A stretch of 64,000 nucleotides of DNA, from NCBI GenBank assembly GCA_003342815.1, contig PTEX01000024.1:4229517-4293516 (forward strand). The letters are read 5' to 3'. Below the pieces are notes generated by a model that had not been told where the DNA came from, made no database searches, and saw only the letters and a list, made by a program, of their open reading frames with translations. Every line of letters begins with the position of its first letter. Within the stretch, counting starts at the first letter, position 1. Source of the DNA: Eudromia elegans. Its lineage: Eukaryota; Chordata; Aves; Tinamiformes; Tinamidae. A program made the position numbers and the translations under genes. Of this stretch, positions 43,089 to 57,631 are shown in pieces.

Positions 43089-44746
43089 GATTTTTGCCCT
43101 TGTTGTTTTGGCTTTTTTAAAGCTACATGAGTTCACTGATGTATTTTATAGAGTAGCTCAGCAAGTGATTGAATTAGCACAATCGAAGAGGAGATAAAAC
43201 AAAGTATAAAGGTGGAAACCAGCAGGCAGGAAGGGAACTCTCTTATCACTAGATGAAATGCAGCCGAAACTTTGGTGATTAGATATCAAAAACAAAATGT
43301 CACATGGCTCTATAGGAAATTGGACTTGATTAATTTTGTTAATTCATGGACCTGCCTTTTATCTCCATCCACCCATGCATCCAGAAAGAAAAAGACATAA
43401 AAAATTCTTTCAGAGAGGACCCATGCCATGGAGGAGCATACTCATGTGTTTTAAAACTGTGTGTTTGAACGCAGGAAACACTACTTTTGTATCCTGTTTT
43501 TGCTATGATTGTGCTATATGTTTTTTCCTTCTGGCCACAGACATCTGCTTAAGAAATAAAAGTGTTTAAGGCTGAGATCTATATTTGTTTGAGGAACTGC
43601 ATCATTTCCCATGTCTTTTCTTGTTGAATTGTCATCGGGTCGGAGCAAGGCTACCCGTGTGTGTGTACGTGGTAAGACCCTAGCAGATGATTGCCTAGTA
43701 AGTTAAGTTCCTCTTGTATATGTCTGGTGTGAGTACACAGAAAGAGCACAGGAGCTTGCCATAATGCTCAGCTCATATAAGATATGTGCTTTTAGTTCTG
43801 CAACCAGTGTTCTATATACTATTTAGATAGAAAACAAAGACTTGTATGTTGAGAAAGTGCTTGCTGTGTTTCTGATATTTTGTTCCGTGTTTGAATTTAT
43901 GAGCACCTCAATTCAAGGATTTTTCTTGTACTAAACAGATCTGTAAAAAATTAAGTAAATTTATTTTCCATTTATCTATGAGCTGACCTAAGAGTCCACC
44001 GACATGACCTGAAAAAAAAAGAAAAAAAAATAAAAATGTTAAGAACAAGAAAATAAGGACTTCCTGGTGCTACATTAAAGAAACCTAGAAATGCAAGGAA
44101 CCATTTCTTTTGCTTCCCCACACCTTACCAGTAAAGCTTACCTAGATGAAGTAATGATTGCATCTGCTGATTGAAGCTTGACAGCTCAAACATACCCCTG
44201 TTAATTAAATTCATATGAAGTAAGGAAATGCAGTTGCATGATCAAAGAGGAAGTGAAGATGGTTGCCATTTCCCTGAAAGATTTAGGGCAAACAAAGCTG
44301 TAATTATTGTTTAAGGTATCATTGTATCTTCCAAAGCTAATATGATATTTCTAAGAGTGGCTACCTTATTGAAGCTTTGCTGGAATAGATACCAACAGCT
44401 ATTTTTTTTTTATTGTTGATGGAACATCATGTGTCAGTGCTTTCTGTGGCTCAGAACAGTCATATTTAATTAATTTGAATATAATATGCAAAACAAATTT
44501 TGCAGAATCATTTGGTTTGTACTAACTTCATTTCAGTTATTTTTCCTTCTTGTTTTTATTCATCTAAACAGATTTTTATCTAATTGTTCTCCAGGGAAAA
44601 TACACTAGAAATCCATTACTCTTGCAGCATTTGCTGTTGGATGGTGTTCTTGACTACCATGTGTCTGTGTTGCTTCCTGATTAATGCATTTATAGTGATT
44701 ATAGCTAATTGTTTGCCATCAGTAAAAATGAGAGAAATCCGAATGT

Positions 44747-44760
44747 AAAAAAAAAAAAAA
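44747..44760. repeat. Poly(A) tract, 14 nt
   Basis: A short A homopolymer in intron F-G. Confidence 0.85.
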
Positions 44761-47700
44761 CCTTCAGAATGCTACTTTTAATACTGTTCCAAATGGTTTT
44801 AAAGCAGAGTATTTGAAATTACAATTAGGTTGAAAGCTACTTGTTTTCCGTCGTAAAAGATGCTTGATGGACACAGGGATAAAAGTGCACAGATGAGTGT
44901 CATCTTTTCAGATTTCTTAAATATCTGCTTCTAGGTATGATACCTGACTGGGAAAGATCTGGATAAGGATCTGTGGCCATGATAGCAAAGTCGAGAGAAA
45001 TAACTGGCAATCCAGTTAACTGGTTGAGATGCAAAAAGGAAGCTGAAGATAGTCTTTACTTTCTTCAGGTTTTATATATGTATTTTTTAATTTTTATTCT
45101 TCTTCCCTATTTTTCTGTCTGCTATTTTTACTAGCCATTGATCTAGCCCACTCGTCATTTAGCACCTCTTCGTGCTGTTGTGACATTGAAGTACATGCTG
45201 TAGGTCTATATAACCTTGAGGGACCTGAGGAAAAATCACAAAATGCATATCAACATAAGCATATATGCTGTGTATAAAGTTACATCTGTTTAATTTATTA
45301 ATCTGATATAATCTTTTTCCTTAATTTTAACTGCTCTCACATTCTTTTCTGCATAAATGCAACTTAGACTGTATGCAAGGTTGGGATTTTTTTCTTCTCT
45401 GAAAGTACATTTAAGGTGCATATCAGAAAGCTTTCAGTGGTTGCAGAGCTTTGAGAAAAGAGTTTATTATTTCTTCAGTTAAACACACTTCTAAACCCCT
45501 ATTCCCCTTCTCACCCACCTCCACCCCTCAAAGAAAAAACTATGACTGTATTTGTATGTTATGGAATATTCTCATATTATAATGAAATTCATACAAAATT
45601 GTTATGCTTTAAAGTTATAACTGTCTTACTCTGAAAAAGGTACTTCAAGGTAATAGCTAGCTCTAGTTTTGATTTTTTTTTCTGACTCTCTGTATTCAAG
45701 ACCTTTCCTTCTCTCTAGACTGTGGCTTTTTAAATGCTGCATTTTATGGCTGTTGTCTGAGAAGCAAATACTTGCACTTACTTGAAGGCTTTTAAATTTT
45801 TTTTTTTTCTTCTTATTGGGAGTAGGGAGGGGAGGGACTTCTATATATAATTTTTTTTTCAGGTCTGTAAGCAGACTTTTCTCATATAAAACCATTTAAG
45901 AAGCAGTCTGTGGAGCTTTATTCTTTGGATTAAAAATTTCATAAGGTATCGTTTTGTGCCTAGAGAGTTCCTATGGGATTATGAGCCCTGGTCTTCACTT
46001 CTTGATTAACAGAAGTATAAATAAAAGGCAATATTGGAGTTATGTTGATGTAAGCTTTCTGTTGTGCACAGTGAACTGGCATATGTAGAATCAATGGAAA
46101 CAGCTGATGGTCTTTTTCATATCTTGGAAAGTTTGAATTCATGAAAATGAGGAAGTAATATGATTGCTTAGAGCAATGAGAAAGTAAATATCGACAGATT
46201 TTCTAGTGTTTATCAAGATGAAAGTTTTATGGCTTTTTCTGGGTAAGTCGGAGATTTTGTGCTAATTAGAAGATTAGGCCTGCTTGAATACACTTATGAG
46301 AAGTTTGTTTTCAAACATCAAGTTAGGCATGATTCTGCAATTTAGGGAGAAGGAGTTTTTGTGTGTCTTTGTACTGGCATGCAATGAGATGGTTACGTGC
46401 CGATTGGAAGCTACATCAAAGCTAGAGGAGACAAATAAATCCAAGTATTTGGTCTATTTCATTATATTGAATTGCTAACATCCGCTGAAATGCTTGGGAT
46501 CACAGTAATCCCTTTTATTGAAAAACAACTTTAATAAAGCCCTTCTGCCATGTTGAAACAATTAACTCTTCAGTAAGGTAATTTTAAAATTAGATATTTA
46601 TAATTCTCAGATGAAATATTCAGACAATGTATTTGTTTACAGTTTTTCATGTTTCTCTTAAGTAGTTCTGATGGTTGGGTTTTGTTTTGGTACGCATGGA
46701 GGAGAAGGAGCTCTATTTGGGATACAATACCATATTTAAAAATAAAATTCCTAAGTCTTGTAAATGTGGGTGTTTTTTGATAGTTGCTCTTTGAGTAGCT
46801 CAAAGTAATTTTATAGACCTAGTTTATAGAAGAAAAGATATAGATATTTTCTCTGAGACGTTAGATTTTGAGTTGAAATTTTGTGTGAACAGAATACCCA
46901 ATCTATCTTGTTTTGTTTTAAGCTCAGTTGGGAATCAAAACTTGATTGAGCCTTTCCCATATGGAAAGCCATCTATGAATTAACTCTCGAATCTTCATAC
47001 AGATTCCTTGAGGTATGAATACACACTCATCTGTGGAAGCCAAATCCCCTAATTCTCTCCTGATTTCTTGCCTGCTGTACCGTATCATTACATTCCTTTG
47101 TTCCTAATGTCTTACTGTTGAGGATGTCAGCTACCATCTATGAACAGGGTTAATTTGCAAGCAGTCCTGCTAATCCAAGCATTCCTATTAGTAAAAAGAA
47201 ACATTTGTGATGAGTGCTGTAAGGGATGGATTTTATCCTGCTTTTGTGCAGTTAATCTTATCCATCATAAGGGCATGCAAACAAAAAATCAGCTGCTGTA
47301 AGATTATTGACATAATTCTTTTGTATAATTACTTCCCTTCTCCCCACCCTTTAGTTTTGGGCACCAGCAGTTTTCCTTACAAGGCAATGCTTTCCCTTTG
47401 AGATTTGTAAATAGGCCTTTTTTAGCAGATTTAAATATTAATCTTCTAACAGTGTTGGGAGTAACATGATGTGTATTGAGCTAACTGACAATAACTTATA
47501 GACCCTTTTATGTAAAGGGTGGATCACCAGCTTCAATTTGTTACCAATTAATGGCTGCCAGAACATACTGTAATCTGCTGGCAGGTTGTCAGAATGAATA
47601 AAGTAAATCTTTGGCTTGATTCGTGTTCTAGGTGTCACGTGTATCCATCGTGAAGATGAGAATATAGTTGGTTTTATCCATCCTGCACAAGTGCTAGTGA

Positions 47701-48320
47701 AAAATAAAATTCACTTCCTTGTCAGAGGTTCAGAAGTTTGGACTGGATTTTATTCTGCTTCGTTCATCCATGGCATCCGTGGCATTACGAATACATGGGC
47801 ATACTGTGGCATTCCATTTCTATACATGCTAGCATATAGCTGGGCAACTCAACTTGGTTTTGCTTCTATTAAAGATGGTTACTGTAGTTACCAATATTAA
47901 TAGAATGATCTCTGTAAAGTATTGTTGAAGAAATGTACTGAAGACAAGGATTTTAGGTATCTGCCAATCACTTTAAATTGTATAAGTTTTTAAGCAGGAT
48001 ACACAAATTCGTGATATCTATGGAAACAGAAAGTAGTTTTTTACTTACATTACTTACATTTACTTACAGGAAGTATTTTACTTGGTAGTGGCATTAATGG
48101 GGAGAGAAGAGACTTAAATGTAAATTACTTACAGATTACTACAATGGTAAAAATGAAGATGAAGGTTACACACTATAGATAATAAACTAGCCAGTTTTAT
48201 GCTGGGTAGTTTATACACTGATGTGTTCGTTTTATACCCAAGTTGTAATTTTATCAACAGTTGGTAGTTTAGTTAGTTGAGGCATTCTAAGGCTCTCTAT
48301 CCCTTAGAAAAGCTGGGGGG

Positions 48321-48349
48321 TGTGTGTGTCTGTGTGTGTGTATATATAT
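48321..48349. repeat. (TG)n(TA)n microsatellite
   Basis: After a G run, TG repeats interrupted by one C pass into TATATATA. It is a compound dinucleotide repeat in intron F-G. Confidence 0.85.
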
Positions 48350-50311
48350 CTTCAGAATAACAAAGTCGTATTATGACATGCAGCTGCTTTCCCTCCTACT
48401 TGGAGTACTGTTGACATTAATTCCATAGTTCAGTTTGGGACAGGAGGGAAACATTCAAACATATAATTTGTCATGGAAATTTTAATAAGCCAGTTATAAT
48501 TAAACTCTATTATCTGAGACGCAGAACATTCTGATGGAAATTGTCATTATCAGAACAGTAAAAGGCGTGCTTGGGAGTTTGAAGCAACTACGAGAATAAT
48601 AAATTATTTCAAATTATAAATTTAGCAAAGCATGAAATAATGCATTTTGACATATATATATTCAGTCTTGCACTGCATCCTTATGAAGGCTTGTAACTTT
48701 AGCATTGCATAATGATACAGCTCATGTTCACAGACATGTTTCACTCCTCAATGGAGCTTTAACAATCTGAAGCTTAAAACAAACAAATAAACAGAAATCC
48801 AACAAGTGTTTCAACAATGTATTATTTAAAAAAAAAAAGTCAATTAGCAGCAGGTGAATCTGAGCTGTCTTAGGGAATAATTTCTGTCTGTAATGTGTAT
48901 AAGGATCACAGTGTCGCATATAGTGACAAAGCATGAAACATTCAGTGAAGCTGAGCTTAATGGAAAATAAGTTGAACAAATATTTAAAGTTTAGGTGGCT
49001 TTGCTTTCCAGACTCCTAGAAAATTCCGCTGATTATTATTTACCTCCTCATTACAGTGCTAATTTCTATAATTTTGTAAGTACTCTGATTCTTTGCTCAT
49101 TAGAGTAAGTATATTTAAAAATGAGGCTGTCTTGCATCTTTCCTCCCAGTGGGCCTTTATTTTCTCCTGTGCTTTGTTTCTGCTCTCCATTCGGAGTAAA
49201 TCCATCTGCAGCATAATGCCAGCTGCCTCCTCCTTAAACTAATTTTATGTGTAAGCACAAATTTCTGAGAAAGAAGAAACAGCATAAAATGAAAAACCCT
49301 CCCAGTGGAAAGCAGCTTTCACCTGTTTCAGCTCCCTGTAACCAGTAGCTGGAAGATCCTGTCAAGAGAATTGCTGTTCAGTCTTTGAAGTGCTACCGAA
49401 AAGTATAAAGCCGTTTTTGGCAGACTCCTTTCTTTGACTCCCAACGCATCCTTTGTTCTTCTGCAAGTACCAAAGACAGCAGCAGTTTGCTTTACTCCTT
49501 CATACCAACAGTTGACATCCCTGAAGCTGCATTTGTGAGAAGCAAGGGGCCTGCTTGACTGCTGCAAACCAGGGCAGTTTTTTCTGATAATACTTGAAGT
49601 CCTAGTGCTCTTTCCGCCCTGCCATATTCATTATTGATGCAGGCCAAGTGTCAATGTTAGCTCTCATTTTCTTCCTAAGTGCTGACAGCGCTAGGCCTTG
49701 CCTTTGGGCAAGTGAGGGTTTCTTTTGTTTGTATTCAAGTACTTTATTTTTCAAGATATATGTTGATGTGAAATTCATAGCAGAAGATAGGGTTGAAGTG
49801 GTAACTCTCCCTCCGAAGGATTTGAGGTCTTTAACCTTGGTTTTGCTTAACTCTTTAATCTTACCTGTTTACATAGAAGAGACCAGTCAGTAGTATGGAA
49901 GTAGCGTGGTAGTTGTCCTAATGTTGGACATAAAGAATTGAAATCTATTGCTGATGGTAACTAATGATTCCTTCTGTCTCAAATGTGTCCTTTTTGCTTG
50001 CTTAAGCATTGATTTCATGACTGAAAATTTCTAAATACAGCTGACCTTATAGAGTTGTACTAACATTTAACTGTATACTGATTGCAATGCTATACTTCAT
50101 CTTAAATGGAGTGAATGAATTGAATAAAACTGCTGCAGAATTCCTCACATTAGGAAGTTCAAAGATTATTTTTCCCTTCACAAGTCATCAGTGCCAATGA
50201 AATCACAGAAGTGGACAGAAGATTAATTTTGACCGCAAATATAAAAGCAAACAAATTAACAAAACACTCTAAATTTTTGAGTGGGAGAAAGGCAAGACAT
50301 TCTTTCTCAGT

Positions 50312-50314
<3 letters not shown>

Positions 50315-50343
<29 letters not shown>
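50315..50343. repeat. Poly(T) tract, 29 nt
   Basis: The longest homopolymer in the window, T on the transcribed sense. No poly(A)-tailed insert is recognisable on the opposite strand. Confidence 0.9.
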
Positions 50344-50346
<3 letters not shown>

Positions 50347-51363
50347 TAGGCGAAGATAACAAAAACTGAGTTCAAAGTGTTGAAACTAAAGAAATGGGAG
50401 ATCATTTTGGGAAGGAAACTGTAAATTTTAAACCAAAATAACACTTCATGAAACATTCTAATTTGACACTTAAAAAGTTAGTGATGCAGTGCCATTGCCT
50501 CTGTCAGTAGTGTTAAAATGAAAGTATTAGAACGTAATAAAGGGTATAAACTTTCCATTATCTAATACCCATTTAAAAAAGTATGTCAAAGCTTCTCTAG
50601 GGATGGAAAGTACAGAGTTTCTCTGATGGTGATTAGATACAGTTCTATTACTGTTGCAATCATATTCTTCGTGCTCCTAGTAAAGAAAAAACTCTCCATG
50701 TTTTCACGTCCATTTTTCTGGGTTATGTGAGACTTCCTAGGAAACCCATCAAAATTTGAGGAAACTAGGTATGGTAGGAAAGATGGATTAATGTTTTCAA
50801 AATCTGGTGTGTTTTTTTTTTTTTCCTCCTGTAAGTATGTTTTCTGAAGTATTGGCTCAAGATTTTTTTGTGATTATTAAAGAAATTATCTAATATAAAC
50901 AGGGAATACAGGAAAATCAAGCTTGAAAATAAAGATATTAGTTATCTTAGTTTAACAGTCATCTTTGGACTTAATAGTGATTTGTTTGCTTCAGAATAAT
51001 AAGCATGAAACATTCGTATGGTTGTTAATGGAACACTCATTAAGTGTTAATCTGAAGTAATAAGAACTATTGATATTAAAAGTATTTGTATTATGGATAG
51101 TTTAGCTTCAATTTGATTTTATTCTTGAAATAGTGTAGAAAACTGTTTTTTCTGCTTTGGAATTAGTGTATTACCTAAGAATTTGCAATAACTTAAAGTA
51201 CATTTCAGTTAACAAATAGAGTAGTATTCTATAAACGTGAAGATTATGAGAAGTATATTGTAGCGTTGTCAAGATTACCTTTGTAATGTCACATTATATG
51301 TGACTTTGGAAACGCCTTTCCCTACAGTACTGACTTATATGCTGCAATATTAAGTAGAGTTTA

Positions 51364-51417
51364 AAATGGCCCACAGTCATCTTGGCCCAAATGGCACAAA
51401 TGGCCCTTGGTCATCTT
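51364..51417. repeat. Imperfect 20-bp direct repeat
   Basis: The segments AAATGGCCCACAGTCATCTT (51364-51383) and AAATGGCCCTTGGTCATCTT (51398-51417) differ at three positions and start 34 bp apart. A third AAATGGC lies between them. Confidence 0.8.
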
Positions 51418-53760
51418 ATCTATTTTACCCACACTGATTTATCTCATAAAACAGTTGTGAAAAGTATTCCTTACCTGCTTGCAGTTTCCTGCTATCATAT
51501 AAAAATAGTAGTGTTGAAATTTTGTGTTTCTATTGTGTTACTTTTTAACACAAACCCACAAGTGGGGTTTTTTTTTTTAAATGTGGATTTTTTTTTTTCC
51601 TTTTTACAATGCACTTATTGTCACTGCACATGTCGAATGTGCAGACTGAAGGGACTTGGGGAGCTTTGTCTAAAAGAACTAATTTCAAATCTGTGATGTT
51701 TTAAGGCTTTTCTACGCTTCTTTTTTTGAGATTTTTCTGTCATTTTTAATATAGGACCTAACATCACATTGCTACTACATTACTACTTTTTAGAAAAGAA
51801 CCAAAAGTGTCTTTTATATATAAATGTACATTTGTATTCTTAGTACTTTTTTGACCTTATTCTTAGGAATTTTTAGGCTGTCTTCAGTATAGTCTTCATT
51901 ACCTGCCTAATGCATTCTTGATCTTAAGTGTTCATCTTCTTTGTATACAGCTAATTGTCTTTGAAGACTGAACTATTTCAGTTTGTCTTTATTAAAATAA
52001 GAGATTCAACAGTTTTAGGACAGAATTCTAACCAAGCAGGTTAAAATTCACTTAATTAAACTGAAAATATAGATACTACTGGATTTTTTGCACTAGTAGG
52101 AAATTATATAGATTTAATTTGCTATTTCTAAAACTTGACCTTTAAATATTTATATATATATATAAATGTCAAAACGTATATACTTCTTTGTTTGAAATAT
52201 AAATGAACAATTTTCCATAAAATCTCTCCTTCCAGTTGAATATTTTTACAAAGAGGTTTCTAAATAAATATAAGTTAGAATAATTTACTTGAAAAGTTAG
52301 GTCAATGTATTTTGTGTAGGACTACTATAATCTGAGGTTTCTATTTTTTAACTTGATTCTTCCAATTTTGTCTGCATTTTTTTCTTGTATGCTCTGTGTT
52401 TACAACCTTGGTGGGAGAGAACTCAGATTATCATTGGACATATATAGTGCTAACATGCTGCTTAGCTTGTCATCAACTAGGTATTCAGCCTTGATACTCT
52501 TGCATTTAACTGCTGTATCTGGTTAAATTATACAGCCTTTTAAGTATCCCACAACATCCAAATACCAAAGAGATATTGAGTACAGAATGTCTAGATTTCC
52601 TTTATTATCCAACTTGTCAACCATTTTCTGAAGAATCATTTTTGGTTCTATTCTAATCTCCAAATCAAAAGGTGTAGATGATTTCTCTGTGTATCTCATC
52701 CCTCTAATTAGTTTCCAGGTTGTTTTTTGGGTTGCAGAGAGAGAGGAATCTCAAAGATATTTTGTGGTCCTAAATACAGTGCTAGGGAGAGGCTCAAATT
52801 AGAGACTCAAGTATGGGGAAAGCTTGAAGAATGAGCTCTGCTGTATTAAGTATCAGAGAATCCGCATGGAAGAAAATCATTACAAATGAAAGCCACAGGG
52901 AGCCAGGCTGCATGATTTTTGTAGCTCAGGGAACAACTTGTATCTTTTGTTCTTGGGTTTTGATATGTACAGCACAACACTTTAATCAGCTACAGTTCAG
53001 TTTGAACAGAACTAGTTGAATCGTGTGCTAGCTGTTTTTTACAGTGATTTGTCGCTTTATATCTCTGTGGATATGAACAACCCACAACAAATTAAAACAG
53101 CATATAGAATTTCATTAGCCTTAAGGAAAAACAATATTTCACTTAGTAGCTTGAACTGTTTATGTGTCTATAAATAAATTGTTCTATAAATATTTTTTCC
53201 ATGTAGAAAGTACATAATATTTTTCTATTTTAAATAATTATGCCAAAGTTTTAATGATGACTGCTGGGGTGGAAGTCAATCTGTTTCATTTCTAGACTGT
53301 CTTCAATTACTAATAAAATTGTGTAATATACTGTGACCTTTTAACAATATAATTTCATGGCAATGAAAACAGCTTATATAGCTCTTTAAGGATGAGAGAG
53401 AGAGCAGAAGAATATGCAGCCACTCTTGGAGTCGTCTTCAGTCTTTCATTTCTCAGACTGTACAACAGCCCATTGCATATTTATCATTAGCCCTTTCTTG
53501 TCACAAAATGATAGTGGTTTGTGTGTCCGCTTGGATGCAGGTCAGAACTTCTACCGAGCAGTTTGAGTTGATTTTCAGTATCCATACAATCCATTGGTAG
53601 CCATGTGCAATTAGGTACAAGTAAAATGTGTTCATGGTAGGAGAGAAGCAGGACATCAGAGCACTACCACCATCTTCTCTAAGCAAGATAACTTTCAGTT
53701 ATTTTCAGGGAATGTAAACAGCAATCACTTCATTAGGTGAAAAATCTGAAGAATAAATAA

Positions 53761-54144
<384 letters not shown>

Positions 54145-57100
54145 TGACAGGAAAGTAGATGCATCTCATCAGACTTATTTGGTTTTGGTCAGTAATAACT
54201 ACCATAAATACTGTTACTGGTAATGCTTCTTCCAGTCTGCAACTTGTAATTTTGAATGTTAATTTGATCACTACATATCAGTAATAGTGTGGAAACCATT
54301 TTCCTCTGTTGGTTAACGTACAACAGATAAATAATATCTACAAGTCCTTACAACTATGTGATTGACACTTGAATCAACATGCTTTTGTGTGTGTGTTGGT
54401 CTCATATCAAGCTCTTAATGATGCTGTGATGAAGTTTTCACGATGAGATCAGATTTCAGATATAATTTCAGAAGTAGAAGCTTAGTTCTGTTGTTAGTAT
54501 GGCCTTTTCCTTTGTTTTTAATAAAGGAATTTAAAAGAATTTCATTTTAAGCAGATCGGTTTTTAAATGGATTTAATGTCATCTTTACTAGTGGCTGTCT
54601 GGGAGCCATAATCAACTGCACCATAGGAAGTATATAGGGAAAACAGATGCCAGGAATGTCACATTGTATCTCTAGAGAATGTTAAAATCACTTTGAAATA
54701 CCACTGCATACGCTGCTTACCATACTGCTGTAGCTCACGGCTCTCTGTTTTGCCAGTCGCTGGCCGAGTTTATCAAGTAACCATAAGGACCTTCTGTATA
54801 ATAACACCAAATTTTAAAGCTTAATTTTAGTTCATACAGTTTATTTTATTAGAAAAAGTCTTTTACTGCAATATGCTCAACTGCTCATTTTAAATCAGCT
54901 GAAATTGTTCTTTTTCTGTGAGCAAATAACCAATTCTTTTATAATTAGTAAGTCTGCCAACACATCAGTGCAGAGACTTGTCAAGAAAAGGAGTAGTTGT
55001 CATGAGCTATTTCAATGCACTTGTTCATATATTAAAGGCTTAATTTTTCACGTGGTTATCTAAATTTGGAGATTTTGAGGTAGATAATGCTATTGTAACT
55101 TAACGAATGGAAATAATCTTCAAATATCCAACTATCAGGATAAAAATTGTGTGTACATTCAGCTGTGTGTAAACAGCTATGAGGCTGCTAGGAGTTAAAA
55201 AGCAAATATTCAGTCTTTTTAGAATATGTCTTGGGGATCCTGCAACTGGTGACCAGATATGGTTTCACAGAAAAAGAGGGCAAGAGCCCCATTTTTCAGC
55301 CTGCAGACTGCCCTCTTAGGTAGCCATTATGCATTGAGCCTTCTCTGCTCCACACTGTTGAGTCATGCTTGACTTCCCCATGGGGATCCCACTTGATTTT
55401 CTGCACGACGCCTCTCTAGGTTTGCATTTGCGTTACAGTTACACTTAGTAGTAGTTAGAGGACTTGGATAGCAAACATGGATTGGAGATTGTAGAGGCCT
55501 TTTTTGTTTTGTTGTTTTGACTTAGTTGAATTTCCTACAAACTGAGGGTAGGTGTCAGGATTTGGGTTTCTGTGGCACTTGTGCGCCAATAATCAAAGGA
55601 TGATTCTGATTTGGCATGGATTTTCTTAGTTCCATTCTTTTTATTATTCTTTATTTTTTCATTATTTTTTCAAATTTTTCCAAATATTTGCCTCATTTAA
55701 ATGAAGTCATGTTTCAGAAATATTTAGTAGATTATAAATGTATGAACCCAAATATCGTCTATACCCTTCCTGTGACTTCACACATTGCAGGTATTGCAGA
55801 ATACAGGTAAATATGGTGTGGGAGGAAGAGAGTGTGTTTAGCTGCAGAAGTTATTTTGCATTGGGAATAAATTTCTCTTCAGTATGAATATGGTTCTTTT
55901 ATATTTATAACAAGTCTTAAGGTACACAACATTAGGGTATTTGCAAGTTTATTTGCAAGCACTGGAATAGCTATAGCAATCAGAATAATGCGTTTGGTGC
56001 TTGTGCAAATTGTTGTTAATTATTATTCCTAATTTGCACATATTCCTCTGATTCATGTTATGTACCTGTGCATGATTCTCACTTTTGGTCAACTATACCC
56101 TGGCCATTAACACTGAGAAATATTTATCCAGATTTTATTTGCCATAATCTTTCTGTGCTCTTTATATATGAGTGCAAATTACTTGTGTTTCTAATGTTTG
56201 GTAGTACTCAAAGTAGACAGTGCCACTTGTCTTGCTTCCCAATAGGAGAGGAAGAGGCTATTGTGGAGATGTTCAGTATGATTTTATCGGTGATTAGCAC
56301 TAGATTAGATTGAATTATGCAGACCAAGTAAATCCTTTTCTTTCACTAGTCTTGGTTTGGAGCAAGTATTCTTAAATATTTTCAGTAGTTTTACCACTAC
56401 ACTTAATTTTGTCCAATTAAATACATCTTTTATATGTTGTTCATATATGAAATCTCTCTGCTTTTGCCTTCTTGGAAAGTTTAGGTGTAAGCATATACTT
56501 ATTATGACCGAAGAAATCCAATTTCTCTCTGTACGTAAACCTCTATATCTATGTATTTTTGGGGTATTTTTGGATAAATTATTCCATTGACTTTGCTTCT
56601 AAATCACTGCTTGTCCCTGAGCACCACAGTAACCACACAAGTATGTTCTCATAATCCTTGCTGTGAAGTTGTAATGTTCTAATAATGCCTCCTCAAAATC
56701 CCTCATCATGTGGTGTAAATACATTCAACAAATTAATGTTTTGCAAAACCTAATTGCCTTATTACCTAATTAGCATTGAGTGCCTTTTGTGTTAAGGGAA
56801 AATAATTATAGATGCTAACTTCTGTAGCTCTGGTTAACAAAGATCACCGTTAGCCAGGTGTTTAATAGGTCACCTCTTAGTAGGATATTTGTGTGATATT
56901 TATGTCTTACCTAACATGAAATAGAATGTGTTTTACAGCCTCAAGATTAAGCTGGAAGACCAAATCTCTGTAAATCTAGTTTATCAAAGTAGAATTATCA
57001 GGCTCTGTGTTCTCATTTGGGCTATTAAACTTGCATTCTAAATTCAAAAGACAAACCACAAAGAATATTCCCTTGTTTGTGGACATGTTTTTTGTATTGC

Positions 57101-57409
57101 TTGTTATTTTTAGGATGTGAACAATTAAGATATCCTAATGACGTGTATTGCTTTAAATAATTAGTTACATCTATATAATGCTTTCATCTCTAACATCTTT
57201 TCTGTCCTTCATCTTCTAGGCCTTTTTTTAAAATGTTATGAAATGAGGAAATGAACTTGGGGGCATGCTAATCTAAATATTAAATCTTCTGTTAAGAAAG
57301 ATACTTAGGTAGCTTAAGGAGCCTTTTTTTTGTCCTTAGCATCATTTTTGCTTTAGTCGATTGACTACTTCAGATATGCACAGTAGCAGTACTATGATTG
57401 TAATCATTT

Positions 57410-57440
57410 TATATATGTGTGTGTGTATTTATATATATAA
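57410..57440. repeat. TA/TG microsatellite
   Basis: ATATATG followed by five TG units, then TTTATATATATA. It is an imperfect compound repeat. Confidence 0.8.
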
Positions 57441-57615
57441 TTCAGGGTAGCAGAACCTTATAGACTCTGCTTGCATAAAGATTCTTGTTTCTGGATTTAT
57501 TTTTCCAGATATTTGAGGGAGATATAAAGCAGCTGTTAAACAGTTCATAGTACAATGCCGGTATTTCTTAGAAAAAAAAAATCCTATAACATTTTGATGA
57601 TTGAGAAGTTTATAA

Positions 57616-57631
57616 TTTTTTTTTTTTTTTT
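57616..57631. repeat. Poly(T) tract, 16 nt
   Basis: A simple homopolymer in the downstream intron. Confidence 0.85.

Noticed and set aside
47616..47900. 94-codon frame starting near a TTCTAG that looks like an acceptor
   Set aside because: The frame starts at TTG and encodes no known domain. Including it would break the exon F-G junction that is otherwise perfect.
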